From Planctomycetota bacterium (GTDB taxonomy: Bacteria > Planctomycetota > B15-G4): a stretch of 64,000 bases of DNA. The translations under genes were made by a program, and so were the position numbers. The stretch covers positions 1 through 64,000 of the forward strand of contig JAJDEQ010000183.1 of assembly GCA_029259695.1 (NCBI GenBank). Reading direction: 5' to 3'. Positions 17,171-25,703 of this stretch are shown piece after piece; the stretch's first letter is position 1; each line of letters starts with the position of its first letter. The notes beneath the pieces were generated by a model. That model searched no databases and had not been told where the DNA came from. It worked only from the letters and a program-made list of their open reading frames with translations.

Positions 17171-17288
17171 CTTGATCGGCGAGGCTGACTTGATCGGCAG
17201 GCTTGGGTTGATCGGCGAGGCTGGGTTGATCGGCGAGGCTGACTTGATCGGCAGGCCTGGGCTGACCGGCGAGGCTGGGTTGATCGGC
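17163..17288 (+). repeat. Seven tandem 18-bp repeats between moaD and moaE
   Basis: Units start at 17163, 17181, 17199, 17217, 17235, 17253 and 17271. The first, second and fifth read GAGGCTGACTTGATCGGC; the others differ at two to five positions. A partial eighth unit runs into the moaE ribosome-binding region. The repeat fills almost the whole 126-bp gap. Because 18 is a multiple of three, both strands stay open in some frames, but no expressed peptide is suggested. Each unit contains GAGG, so extra ribosome-binding-like sites are scattered ahead of moaE. It looks like a VNTR grown by slippage. Confidence 0.92.
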
Positions 17289-17296
17289 AGGGCGGG

Positions 17297-17707
17297 ATGA
17301 TTGCCGTCCAGGCCGAACCGATCGATGTCGCTGCGGTGCTCGCCGCGGTGGAGGGTGAGAGCGAAGGCGCAGCCGTGTTGTTCGTGGGACGCGTGCGGGA
17401 CCACACCGGCCCGCGTTCGGTGACCCACCTCGACTACGAAGCCTATGGCGCCATGGCGATCTCGGAGATCGAGCAACTCGTGCGACAGGCGCAGCACGAC
17501 CGGGGAGCGGCCCGGGTCGCGGTGGTGCACCGCACGGGTCGGCTGGAGATCGGTGAGGCGGCCGTTGCGATCGCCGTGTCGTCGGCTCATCGTCCTGCGG
17601 CCTTCGAGGCCTGTCGCTGGCTGATCGACACGCTCAAGCAGCGCGTGCCGATCTGGAAACGCGAGTCGTTCGAGGACGGAACAGAATGGGTCTCGGACCG
17701 ACCCTGA
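17297..17707 (+). CDS. moaE: Molybdopterin synthase catalytic subunit MoaE
   Basis: Large subunit of molybdopterin synthase: it binds the thiocarboxylated MoaD tail and converts cyclic pyranopterin monophosphate to molybdopterin. The 136-residue protein carries the family segments VLFVGRVRDHT, LDYEAYGAMA and VHRTGRLEIGEAAVAIAVSSAHR. The C-terminal LKQRVPIWKRE holds the catalytic lysines. It ends about 50 bp before the aminotransferase gene. Other molybdenum-cofactor genes (moaC, mogA) lie 12 kb away in the window, so the pathway genes are split. Confidence 0.96.
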   Translation: MIAVQAEPIDVAAVLAAVEGESEGAAVLFVGRVRDHTGPRSVTHLDYEAYGAMAISEIEQLVRQAQHDRGAARVAVVHRTGRLEIGEAAVAIAVSSAHRPAAFEACRWLIDTLKQRVPIWKRESFEDGTEWVSDRP

Positions 17708-17756
17708 GCGCCGATGCCAGGGGCGTCAGCCCGCGGCGGCGTTCCACGGAGGATGC

Positions 17757-18986
17757 ATGAGGACAGCGAGCCGTCTGGACGACCTGTCGGGTTACGCCTT
17801 TGCCGAACTCGATCGCTTGCGCGACGAGCGTCGTGCGGCCGGGGTGGACGTGATCGACTTCGGGGTCGGGGATCCCACCGAGCCGGTCCCCGAGTCCGTT
17901 GTGCAGGCGGCGCAGAGCGGGCTGTGGGAACATCGCCGTGCGGGCTACCCGTCGTACGTGGGCAGCCGCGGATTCCGTTCCGCCGCGTCCGCCTGGATGG
18001 AGCGGCGCTTCGGCGTGACGCTCGACCCGCTGCGGCAGGTGTGCGCCACGGTGGGCAGCAAGGAGGCCGTGTTCCATCTGCCGCTCGCCTTCGTCGATCC
18101 GGACGACGTGGTCCTCGTACCTTCGCCCGGCTATCCGCCGTACGTACGCGGGACGACAGCTGCCGGCGGTCGCTGTCACACCTATGCCGTGGGTCGCGAC
18201 GGCCCGCTGCTGCCGGACCTCGAACGCCTGCCGCGCGAAGTCAGCGAGCGCCTGCGCGTCGTCTGGATCACGCAACCGCATGTCCCCACCGGACGGATCG
18301 CCGACCTGACCGGCCTGCGCCGCCTCGCCGACCAGGCACGCGAGCGCGATGTGCTGCTCTGCTCGGACGAGGCCTACAGCGAACTCTGGTTCGACCAGCC
18401 GCCGCCCAGCGCGCTCCAGGCGGGGTGTGAACAGGTGCTCGTCTTCCAGTCGCTCTCGAAGCAGGCGGCCATGACCAGTTACCGCGTGGGTTTCGTGGCG
18501 GGAGATGCCGAGGCAGTGGCCGCCTTCGGGCGGGTGAAGACGAACGTGGATTCGGGCACGCCGCTGTTCGTCCAGGACGCGGCCGTGGCGGCGCTGGGGG
18601 ACGGCGAGCCCGCCGCGTCGGCGCGTGCTGCCTACCGGACCCGGGCGGAGATGCTCATCCCGGCCTTGAGAAGACTCGGTTGCGGTGTGGCGCTGCCCCA
18701 AGCCGGGTTCTATCTGTGGTGCTCGACGCCGGGCGATGTGCCGGGCCATGAGTTCGCGCGGCGCCTTCTGGAGCAGGAACCGGCGATGGCCGTGATGCCT
18801 GGCGAGTGGTTGGCCGACCCGGTGGCGGGCGCGGCGAGGCAACCGGGCGACGGGTTCTTCCGGGTGGCCCTCGTGCCCTCGCTGGAGCGCTGTCGCGAAG
18901 CGGCGGCACGGCTCGGACGCTGGGCAGCGAAGCCTGCCGCGTCGGTGCGCAGCAGTTCTGAAGGTGCGGCGGAGGTGGGTTCGTGA
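17757..18986 (+). CDS. Class I/II PLP-dependent aminotransferase (diaminopimelate aminotransferase-like)
   Basis: A 409-residue fold-type I aminotransferase. The PLP lysine sits in QSLSKQAAMTSYRVGF, with the aspartate upstream in SDEAYSELWF. The N-terminal IDFGVGDPTEPVPESV and AGYPSYVGSRGFRSA segments resemble DapC/LL-diaminopimelate or succinyl-diaminopimelate aminotransferases, which serve lysine and peptidoglycan synthesis. The usual Asn-Pro-Thr-Gly substrate motif reads H-V-P-T-G here, so the exact substrate is open. GGAGG lies just upstream of the ATG. The last 4 bp overlap the start of the TPR metallopeptidase gene (GTGA). Confidence 0.85.
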   Translation: MRTASRLDDLSGYAFAELDRLRDERRAAGVDVIDFGVGDPTEPVPESVVQAAQSGLWEHRRAGYPSYVGSRGFRSAASAWMERRFGVTLDPLRQVCATVGSKEAVFHLPLAFVDPDDVVLVPSPGYPPYVRGTTAAGGRCHTYAVGRDGPLLPDLERLPREVSERLRVVWITQPHVPTGRIADLTGLRRLADQARERDVLLCSDEAYSELWFDQPPPSALQAGCEQVLVFQSLSKQAAMTSYRVGFVAGDAEAVAAFGRVKTNVDSGTPLFVQDAAVAALGDGEPAASARAAYRTRAEMLIPALRRLGCGVALPQAGFYLWCSTPGDVPGHEFARRLLEQEPAMAVMPGEWLADPVAGAARQPGDGFFRVALVPSLERCREAAARLGRWAAKPAASVRSSSEGAAEVGS

Positions 18987-21931
18987 CAGGACGAGTGAGA
19001 GCATCCAGGACGGCCGAGGTGAGCGGTCCCACACCCGCCGACGCGCCTGGGCAGCCCCTGCCGGCGCGGCCCCGACGTCGTGCGTCGGCCATGGCGCTGG
19101 TGCTGGGTTGCCTCGTGGTCTTCACCGTCTTCGCCGAACAACTCGTGGCGCAGGTCGAGAGCGATGAGGATCGTGCCTTCCTCGAGGAACTGGAGCGCAC
19201 GTTCCGCAAGGGCGGCAGCTACGCGGCGCAACAGGACCTGGCCGAGTACCTGGTCGATTTCCCCGCTTCGAGCGAGGCCCACACCCTCGCGGCGCGTGTG
19301 GCTTTCGATCGCGGCCAGCTGGAGCAGGTGGAACAACACCTCCGCGCGGCCGGCGCGCCGGATGCCGCCGTGGCGCCCCGCCTGTGGGGTCGCGTGCTGC
19401 TGCGGCTGGGGCGTCATGAGGAGGCGCTGCGTTTCGGGGAGGACGGCGGACACGTGGGACTCGCCGGAGTCGTGCTGCAGGTGCAGGCGCTCGATGCCCT
19501 GGGACGGCGGGCCGACGCGAAACGGCTGGCGCGGGACGTGGTGTCCGAAGTCGACGATCGGCTGCTGGATGGGTACGGGCTGATCGACCTGAGTCGTCTG
19601 CTGATCTTCCTGCGCGACTTCGAACTGGCCAACCAGGCGCTGGTCTTCGCCGACGCCGAGCTCAACGGACGCCGCGGCCGGAACTACCGTGTGGTCGAGC
19701 CCGAGGTGCTCGTGCTCATCGGGCGCGTCTACGCGGCCACGCGACAGAGCAGTGGCGGTGCCGATCCGGCGCTGTCCGTGTTGAACGAAGTGCTCGACGT
19801 CGATTCGAACCACGCGGCAGCGTTGTGCGTCAAGGCACGCGTCTACCGTTACGGCATGCAGGGCGGCAAGGAGACCGCGGCCTTGGCCAAGGCGCTGTCG
19901 CGCGACCCGACGCACCCCGAGGCATTGTTCCTGCGCGGCCAGTCACGACTGTTCAACCGGCGCGTCGACGCCGCGCTGGAGGACGCCGATGCGTTGCTCT
20001 CGGTCGATCCCCGGCACCGAGACGCCCTGGCACTGCGGGCCGCGGCATTGGAGGCGGCGGGGCGGCCCGCAGCGGCCGACGCGCGCCAGGCGTTCGTCGA
20101 CGCCCATGCGGAGAGCGCCGCGCTGGAAGCCCTGTTGGGTGAGGTGCTCCAGAACCACTACCGCTTCGCCGAGTCGATCGCACCGCTCGAGCGTGCGCTG
20201 GCGATCGAGCCGGACGACGAGCAACCGCTCCCGACGCTGGCTCAGAGCCTGGCCCACGTCGGGCGCGAGCAGGAGGCTCGGGCGGCGCTGGAGGAGCACG
20301 GTCGGCGCAGCCCGTACGGGTATCCCTGGCGCGACAACATGCTGCGGGTGCTCGAACGCCTGCGCGACAGCGTGGATGTCGTCACCGACTCCGGTTTCCG
20401 GCTGCGTCTCCCGGTGGGCGAACAGGACGTGCTCGGTCCCCTGCTGGCCGAACGTCTCGCCGCCGCCCGGGCCGACATGGCGGCTCGCTGGGGTGTGGAG
20501 CCCGAGGGCGAGGTGCTGGTCGAGGTGTTCGACCAGCACGCCGATTTCTCGGTGCGCACGATCGGCTTCTCGGGCCTGGGGGCGCTGGGAGTCTGCTTCG
20601 GCAACGTGATCACCATGCTGTCACCGCTGAGCGAGATGCGCGGCAACTACCACTGGCCGCAGACGGCGCTGCACGAGTACGCCCATGTGGTCACGCTGGA
20701 GCTGTCCAAGAAGCGCGTTCCGCGCTGGCTCACCGAGGGCGTGAGCGTCTGGGAGGAGAAGCAATTCGATCCGAGCTGGGCCCGTCAACTCGAGCGGGAC
20801 ATGCTGGACGCGCGGGCCAACGGAGCGCTGTTGCCGGTGGGGCGGCTGAACGAGGCCTTCCGCGACGGTGCGACGATCCTGCGCGGCTACCACCAGGGCA
20901 GCCTGCTGTGCGAGGTCATCGTGCGCGACTTCGGCTTCGAGAAGCTGCGCGACCTGGTGGCTGCCTTCGGCGAGGAACGCAGCACGGCGCAGGCCATCCG
21001 ACATGCTCTGGGCATCGAACCGGAGCAGCTCGACGCCCGGCTCGAGGCCTACTTCAGCGAGGTCATGGAGCCGCGGGCGCGCATTCGGCCGCGCTACACC
21101 GAGGCCGGCAAGAACCGCCTGCGCGAGCGCGTGCGCTCGGGGGACGAGCAGGCGTTGCTGCAGTTGGCATCGGCCTACCACGACCTCGGTCGCCGGGTGG
21201 ATGAGGACGCCACCCTCAACCGCTACCTGAAGCGCTACGGGGAGACGCCGCAGGCACAGCGGGTGCTGGCGGAACGCGATGCCGCTGCCGGGCGGAACGA
21301 GAAGGCCATCGAGCGCCTGCTCGCTTGGATCGACAGTGGACTGCAGGTCGAAGCCGACGGCATGCGCCTGCTGGGGGAGTTGCAGCTCGCGAGCGGCGAG
21401 CGTGCCGAGGGTGAGGCCAGTCTGCTGCGGGCGTGGGAGTTGTTCCCCAGCGACGTCGGACCGAATGGCGCCCTGCGTCGGCTGTTGTCCCTGGTCGACC
21501 CCGGCGAGGATCCCGAGCGTTGGGAGGAACTGGCGCAGGCCATCTGTGCCTTCGACGAGACGGCGGTGAGTCTGCGCGTGCGACTGGCGCGTGCCGCGGC
21601 GCGTGACGGGCGCCTGGAGCAGGCCGTGACCTGGCTCTCCCAGGCTTGCGATGTCGACCCCTATCTGCCCGACCTGCGCATGGACCTCGCAGAGCACCTG
21701 GTGGCGCTGGGTCGGGAGCAGGAGGCGCGGGTCCAGTGGGGCTACGTGCTCGGCATGCGCGCAGACCAGGTGCCGGGTGACTCCGGTCCCGGGATGCTCG
21801 GCATGACGCTTCCGGGCGGTGCCGACGGGGGGGGGGAGTTGGCGGAGCTCCAGGCCAAGGCGCGAGAGGCCCTGAGTGCGTCGCAGAGCGATGGGGACCC
21901 CGAGGCGGGGGATGCCCTGCCTGGACGCTGA
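18983..21931 (+). CDS. TPR-repeat protein with embedded HExxH metallopeptidase (peptidase MA-like) domain
   Basis: A 982-residue protein, probably membrane-anchored by a hydrophobic segment at about 37-52, with the bulk outside the cytoplasm. Residues ~60-450 are TPR-like helical repeats. A zinc-protease core follows: H564-E-x-x-H568 in LHEYAHVVTLEL, with a likely third ligand E585 in RWLTEGVSVWEE, as in gluzincins of the peptidase MA type. More helical repeats fill ~700-960. Substrate and role are unknown. The GTG start overlaps the aminotransferase stop by 4 bp. In many Planctomycetota long TPR proteins of this kind occur without known function. Confidence 0.75.
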   Translation: MTGRVRASRTAEVSGPTPADAPGQPLPARPRRRASAMALVLGCLVVFTVFAEQLVAQVESDEDRAFLEELERTFRKGGSYAAQQDLAEYLVDFPASSEAHTLAARVAFDRGQLEQVEQHLRAAGAPDAAVAPRLWGRVLLRLGRHEEALRFGEDGGHVGLAGVVLQVQALDALGRRADAKRLARDVVSEVDDRLLDGYGLIDLSRLLIFLRDFELANQALVFADAELNGRRGRNYRVVEPEVLVLIGRVYAATRQSSGGADPALSVLNEVLDVDSNHAAALCVKARVYRYGMQGGKETAALAKALSRDPTHPEALFLRGQSRLFNRRVDAALEDADALLSVDPRHRDALALRAAALEAAGRPAAADARQAFVDAHAESAALEALLGEVLQNHYRFAESIAPLERALAIEPDDEQPLPTLAQSLAHVGREQEARAALEEHGRRSPYGYPWRDNMLRVLERLRDSVDVVTDSGFRLRLPVGEQDVLGPLLAERLAAARADMAARWGVEPEGEVLVEVFDQHADFSVRTIGFSGLGALGVCFGNVITMLSPLSEMRGNYHWPQTALHEYAHVVTLELSKKRVPRWLTEGVSVWEEKQFDPSWARQLERDMLDARANGALLPVGRLNEAFRDGATILRGYHQGSLLCEVIVRDFGFEKLRDLVAAFGEERSTAQAIRHALGIEPEQLDARLEAYFSEVMEPRARIRPRYTEAGKNRLRERVRSGDEQALLQLASAYHDLGRRVDEDATLNRYLKRYGETPQAQRVLAERDAAAGRNEKAIERLLAWIDSGLQVEADGMRLLGELQLASGERAEGEASLLRAWELFPSDVGPNGALRRLLSLVDPGEDPERWEELAQAICAFDETAVSLRVRLARAAARDGRLEQAVTWLSQACDVDPYLPDLRMDLAEHLVALGREQEARVQWGYVLGMRADQVPGDSGPGMLGMTLPGGADGGGELAELQAKAREALSASQSDGDPEAGDALPGR

Positions 21932-22166
21932 CCTTGCTCAGCGCCCGCGTTGCGGCCCTGCGGGGCGGTTCGCGCGAGTGCCGGACGGTCGGTTGCTTCC
22001 GTCGGAGCAGCGGTGCTAGCCTTCACCGCTTGCCGGTGGAGTCGGCAGCAATGGTGGATGTGGCACGGCGTCGTGTGCGCACTGTGCCGGCGGAGGGCAG
22101 GATGGTTCGCGCGCAGAACATGGGCGGTGCGTCCTCAACAGGACCACGGCGGGGCGACCGGAGTTC

Positions 22167-23492
22167 GTGACGATCGCCACGATGAATTCCTCGGGGCAGG
22201 ACATCTGGCGCGCCGTGGCCGAAGCGTTCGGACGGCTGCGTGGCCGCAAGGCGCTCGACCTCTGGTTGGGTGACGCCCGACCGGTGTCGTTCCGTCGCGG
22301 GCTGTTCACGCTCGACGTGGCGAACGAGGCGGCCAAGGCCGCCATCGATGTGCGCTACCGCACCGACCTGGAGACGCTCTTCCGCGAACTCACGGGCAGT
22401 CCGGTCCGGTTGCAGACGCGCGTGGTCGAACTGACCGGGACGACCGAGCGGTCGCCGCCCCGAGCCGCAAGCCCCTGCGCACCGCTGGCCGAGAGTCTCG
22501 CGGTGACCGAGGCGAACCGGCTGGCCGTCGCTGCGATCGAGCGCTTCGTGTTGGCGCCTGAGGGCGGCTTCAACGTGCTCTGCATCTATGGCCCGCCGGG
22601 CTGCGGCAAGACCGAACTCGGTCGACACGCGCTGGCTGAACTGGCAGCCGCAGGAGCGGTCCATGACCCGCTCGTGGTCTCGGGCGAAGCCCTGGCGCGG
22701 GACGTGTACCACGCGCTCCGCTACGGAAAGCTCGCGGCGCTGCACCGGGACTGGGCCCGCCGGGACACCTTGCTGCTCGACGAGGCCCATCGACTGCGCG
22801 GTCAGAATCGTGCGCAGCGTGAACTCGTGGCGCTCGTGCGCCGGCTGGTCGAGCAGAACGGGCGAGTGTTGGTGCTCTCGCGCCACGCGCCGAAGCAGAT
22901 CACGGGCATCGACGAACGGCTGTTGAGCTACGTGCAGTCGGGCATGGTGGTTCCCGTGGGTGACCCGGACGTCGCCGACCGCCTCGACGTGCTGCGCAAC
23001 ACCCGCGCCAGCCTGGAAGTGGACATCGAGGCCGGTGTGCTCGAGATGATCGCCGAGCGCTGCCCCGGCACCCTGGCTGACGTGGTGGGACTGTTGGGCC
23101 AACTGGCGGCAGAGGCCGCCAGTGATGCGATGGGGCTCGAGCTCGAGCGCGTCGAGCACCGCCTGCGGCAGACGCTGCCTGGCGCCGACAGCATGGACTC
23201 GCTGCTGGATGCCGTCTCCCGCAACACCGGCGTCAGCCTGGCGCGCATCCGCTCCACCGAGAAGGCACGGGATGCGGCCGGCGCGCGCCACCTCGTGGTC
23301 TACCTCGCCGTGCGGAGCCTGGGGCTCTCGGCCCGACAGGTGTGCCGTCACCTGGGACTCAAGTCCCCGTCGGTCGCTGCCTACGCGAAGCGCTCGGTGG
23401 ACCAGCGCCGCCGACGCGACGACGAGTTCGATCGTCTGGTGCACACCCTGCAGGCCCGGCTCGAGGGCGCCCAGCGCGACCTCGCGTGGTAG
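22167..23492 (+). CDS. DnaA-like AAA+ protein with divergent Walker B and DNA-binding motif
   Basis: A 441-residue protein with DnaA domain order. Residues 10-85 resemble DnaA domain I. The AAA+ core contains FNVLCIYGPPGCGKTELG (Walker A at 142-149), a close match to the DnaA pattern. The last ~100 residues resemble domain IV, with RHLVVYLAVRSLGLSARQV. Two signatures differ: Walker B reads LLLDEAH (205-208) rather than the usual D-D, and the DnaA-box contact motif (G-R-D-H-T-T-V) is replaced by LKSPSVAAYAKR. It could be a diverged initiator or a DnaA paralogue with another DNA site. No DnaA-box cluster is seen in the 235 bp upstream. The GTG start is the best guess. tmk and holB follow. Confidence 0.75.
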   Translation: MTIATMNSSGQDIWRAVAEAFGRLRGRKALDLWLGDARPVSFRRGLFTLDVANEAAKAAIDVRYRTDLETLFRELTGSPVRLQTRVVELTGTTERSPPRAASPCAPLAESLAVTEANRLAVAAIERFVLAPEGGFNVLCIYGPPGCGKTELGRHALAELAAAGAVHDPLVVSGEALARDVYHALRYGKLAALHRDWARRDTLLLDEAHRLRGQNRAQRELVALVRRLVEQNGRVLVLSRHAPKQITGIDERLLSYVQSGMVVPVGDPDVADRLDVLRNTRASLEVDIEAGVLEMIAERCPGTLADVVGLLGQLAAEAASDAMGLELERVEHRLRQTLPGADSMDSLLDAVSRNTGVSLARIRSTEKARDAAGARHLVVYLAVRSLGLSARQVCRHLGLKSPSVAAYAKRSVDQRRRRDDEFDRLVHTLQARLEGAQRDLAW

Positions 23493-23509
23493 CCGGCGGG
23501 ACCCGCGGC

Positions 23510-24121
23510 GTGTTGATCGCATTGGAGGGCATCGACGGCTGCGGGAAGACGACGCAGGCGCGTCGTCTGCGCGACTGGATCGCCGCAACCGACCCGGATC
23601 GCGCCGTGCACCTGTTCCGCGAACCAGGCGACACGGCGCTGGGTGAGGCCGTGCGTTCGATCCTGCTGGATGGCGGTCCCTGGTCGCCTCAGGCGGAGAT
23701 GCTGCTGTACATGGCCGCTCGGGCTGAGCTGTACGCGCGTCGTATCCGACCGGCGTTGGCCAGCGGTGACGTGGTCCTCGTCGATCGCTCCAGCTACTCG
23801 ACGGCCGCCTACCAGGGAGCGGGCCTGGGCCTGGATGCCGGGGCCATCCTGAGACTGGGTCGCGAAGCCACCGGGGGCGCCTGGCCCGACCGTGTGCTCT
23901 GGTTGAAGGTCTCGATCGAGACGTCCCTGGCTCGCCGGGCAGGGCGCGCGGCGGATCGGATCGAGTCCCGCGACGAGGCGTACTTCCGCCGTGTCTCGGA
24001 CGCCTACGCGGGCTTCGCGGCTGCAGAGCCGGAGCGGTTCGTGGTGTTGGACGGCGAGGCGGACCCCGATCGCGTGGAACACGAGGTGCGCGCGGCGGTG
24101 CGAGCGCTGGCATGTCCCTGA
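23510..24121 (+). CDS. tmk: Thymidylate kinase
   Basis: Phosphorylates dTMP to dTDP, supplying dTTP for replication. The 203-residue product has the P-loop ALEGIDGCGKTTQARRL at the N-terminus, the F-R-E-P-G-D-T motif of the dTMP site, and the DRSSYSTAAYQGAGLGLD segment in place of the usual D-R-Y-x-x-S-x-x-A-Y-Q. The LID-like region carries RAADRIESRDEAYFRRV. The GTG at 23510 starts the family-like sequence; another in-frame GTG at 23486 would overlap the DnaA-like gene. The 3' end overlaps holB by 10 bp, the common tmk-holB arrangement. Confidence 0.94.
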   Translation: MLIALEGIDGCGKTTQARRLRDWIAATDPDRAVHLFREPGDTALGEAVRSILLDGGPWSPQAEMLLYMAARAELYARRIRPALASGDVVLVDRSSYSTAAYQGAGLGLDAGAILRLGREATGGAWPDRVLWLKVSIETSLARRAGRAADRIESRDEAYFRRVSDAYAGFAAAEPERFVVLDGEADPDRVEHEVRAAVRALACP

Positions 24122-25185
24122 TCGGTCATCAGGAGGCTCGCCGCACGGTCTGCTCCGCCCTGTCGCGCGGTGCGCTGGCGCACGCCCTGCTCGTCACCGG
24201 CGAGGCGGGCATCGGCAAGCGCGCCTTTGCGGAGTGGGTCGTGCGCGCGTCCTGGTGTGAGGCGGCGAGTGACCGGATCCCGTGCGACGAGTGTCCGTCG
24301 TGCCGCAAGGTGCTCTCGGCCAATCACCCTGACCTGCACCTGGTGGCACGCGACCCGGACCACGAACACGGTTCGCGTCACGAAGTGACCGTGAACCAGA
24401 TCCGGCTCGGCGTGATTCCGGCGCTCGGCTTGCGCCCGCTCGAAGCGAGCGGCCACGCCGTGATCATCGACAACGCCGACGAGATGAACGAGGAGGCCCA
24501 GAACGCGTTGCTCAAGACGCTCGAGGAGCCTCCGCGTGGCAGCCGTCTGTTGCTCACGACGTCCCGCGAGGACGTGTTGCTCGACACGATCCGCTCCCGT
24601 TGCCAGACGCTGCGCCTCTCGCCGCTCGAGGATGCGGACGTGAAGCAACTGTGCGCGGCGCGCGGCATGGTCGTGGACGAGCTCCTGCTGGCCCTCGCCC
24701 GGGGGCGTCCCGGACGCCTGCACGAGCTGTCGCTGTTCGACGTGCCGGCGCTGTGCGTCGCGTTCGATGGCGTGCTGAGCGGCCGACTGGCCGCAACGGC
24801 ATTCGGTCGCGCGTGCAGCGAGGAGTTGGACCGGGCGCGCGAGCGTTTGGACGAACTCACGCAGCAGGCCGAGGACACGACGTCGGCCGGCGGCCCGGAG
24901 ATCGACGACACGCGCTTGCGTCGCACGTTGCTCGACGTGTTGAGGACCCACCTGCGCGACCTCGTGCTGTTGCGGTCGGGAGCGAGTTCGTCGGCGTGTC
25001 TGACGCCGGCACCCGCCGACCCGGAACAACTCCCGGAAGCAGAGCCGTTGCTGGCCGCGGACGCGGTCTTGATGGAGGCCGCCGAGGACCTGCGACGCCA
25101 CATTCCGCCCCAGGTGGCCTGGTCCGGCTTGGGCCTGGGGCTGGCCACCATAGGGGTGGGGGTTCGTACGGGTTCGAGGCCCTAG
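24112..25185 (+). CDS. holB: DNA polymerase III delta-prime subunit (HolB)
   Basis: Clamp-loader subunit. The 357-residue protein has the AAA+ P-loop region LLVTGEAGIGKRAFAEWV (about 27-44). A zinc module uses C49, C58, C61 and C64 (C-D-E-C-P-S-C). The HAVIIDNADEMNEEAQNALLKTLEEPP segment contains the Walker B-like and sensor regions, and is followed by the arginine-finger motif S-R-C (IRSRCQTLRL). The C-terminal ~150 residues are the variable helical collar domain. The reading frame overlaps tmk by 10 bp. A 10-bp inverted repeat surrounds its stop codon. Confidence 0.9.
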   Translation: MSLIGHQEARRTVCSALSRGALAHALLVTGEAGIGKRAFAEWVVRASWCEAASDRIPCDECPSCRKVLSANHPDLHLVARDPDHEHGSRHEVTVNQIRLGVIPALGLRPLEASGHAVIIDNADEMNEEAQNALLKTLEEPPRGSRLLLTTSREDVLLDTIRSRCQTLRLSPLEDADVKQLCAARGMVVDELLLALARGRPGRLHELSLFDVPALCVAFDGVLSGRLAATAFGRACSEELDRARERLDELTQQAEDTTSAGGPEIDDTRLRRTLLDVLRTHLRDLVLLRSGASSSACLTPAPADPEQLPEAEPLLAADAVLMEAAEDLRRHIPPQVAWSGLGLGLATIGVGVRTGSRP

Positions 25186-25197
25186 ACCTAGGGGCTC
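25176..25197 (+). terminator. Inverted repeat at the holB stop codon
   Basis: GAGGCCCTAG and CTAGGGGCTC flank two bases; nine of ten positions pair. The left arm includes the holB stop. The minimal loop forces a slightly shorter stem in RNA, and no T-run follows. It may attenuate or stop transcription before the Minf_1886-type gene 86 bp further on. Confidence 0.3.
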
Positions 25198-25283
25198 GTC
25201 AAGCCGCAGGCGTCGTCGTCCGATGATGGGGTTGCCTCCGAGGCCGTCCATCGACCGCCATCGCCCCGAAGGCGACCGCCATC

Positions 25284-25703
25284 ATGACCACCAAACAATC
25301 CGTCCAGCAACGCATCCAGGCCATGGCTGCGCGCGCGAGCGCGTACGAGCCCGAGGCCTACCACTTCGTCTTCCACGCACTGGACTTCGTGCTGGAGTAC
25401 GAGGATCGTGCGCCATGTCAACGGGGCCAACCACTGGCGCCCGATCGACACGTGTCGGCCGAGCAACTGCTGAGTGGCCTGCGCGAGTTCGCCATCGATC
25501 AGTACGGACCGCTCGCGCGGCTCGTGCTCGAGCGCTGGGGCATCTACCGCACCGAGGACTTCGGTGAGATCGTCTTCGATCTCGTCGAGGGCGGCCTGCT
25601 GAACAAGCAGGAGACCGATCGCAAGAGCGATTTCTCCAACGGCTTCAGCTTCCACGACGCCTTCGACTTCGCCTGGCGGGCTCCGCTGCGCCACATCGAA
25701 TGA
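25284..25703 (+). CDS. Minf_1886 family protein, unknown function
   Basis: A 139-residue conserved protein with no known biochemical role. It matches from memory the Minf_1886 family found in Planctomycetota and Verrucomicrobiota: YHFVFHALDFVLEY, then HVSAEQLLSGLREFAIDQYGPLARLVLERWGI, then TEDFGEIVFDLVEGGLL, and a C-terminal FHDAFDFAW segment. It is soluble, with no signal peptide or membrane segment, and rich in helix. The stop overlaps the start of the AI-2E-type permease by 4 bp (ATGA), so the two are likely co-translated; the meaning of that pairing is unknown. Confidence 0.85.
   Translation: MTTKQSVQQRIQAMAARASAYEPEAYHFVFHALDFVLEYEDRAPCQRGQPLAPDRHVSAEQLLSGLREFAIDQYGPLARLVLERWGIYRTEDFGEIVFDLVEGGLLNKQETDRKSDFSNGFSFHDAFDFAWRAPLRHIE

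Noticed and set aside
17163-17288. Possible CRISPR array
   Set aside because: Units are contiguous, with no spacers, only 18 bp long and without adjacent cas genes. It is a simple tandem repeat.
21932-22166. Possible replication origin next to the DnaA-like gene
   Set aside because: No TTATCCACA-type boxes or AT-rich unwinding region are seen in the 235 bp, and the homologue itself lacks the DnaA-box motif. Without genome-wide skew there is no support.
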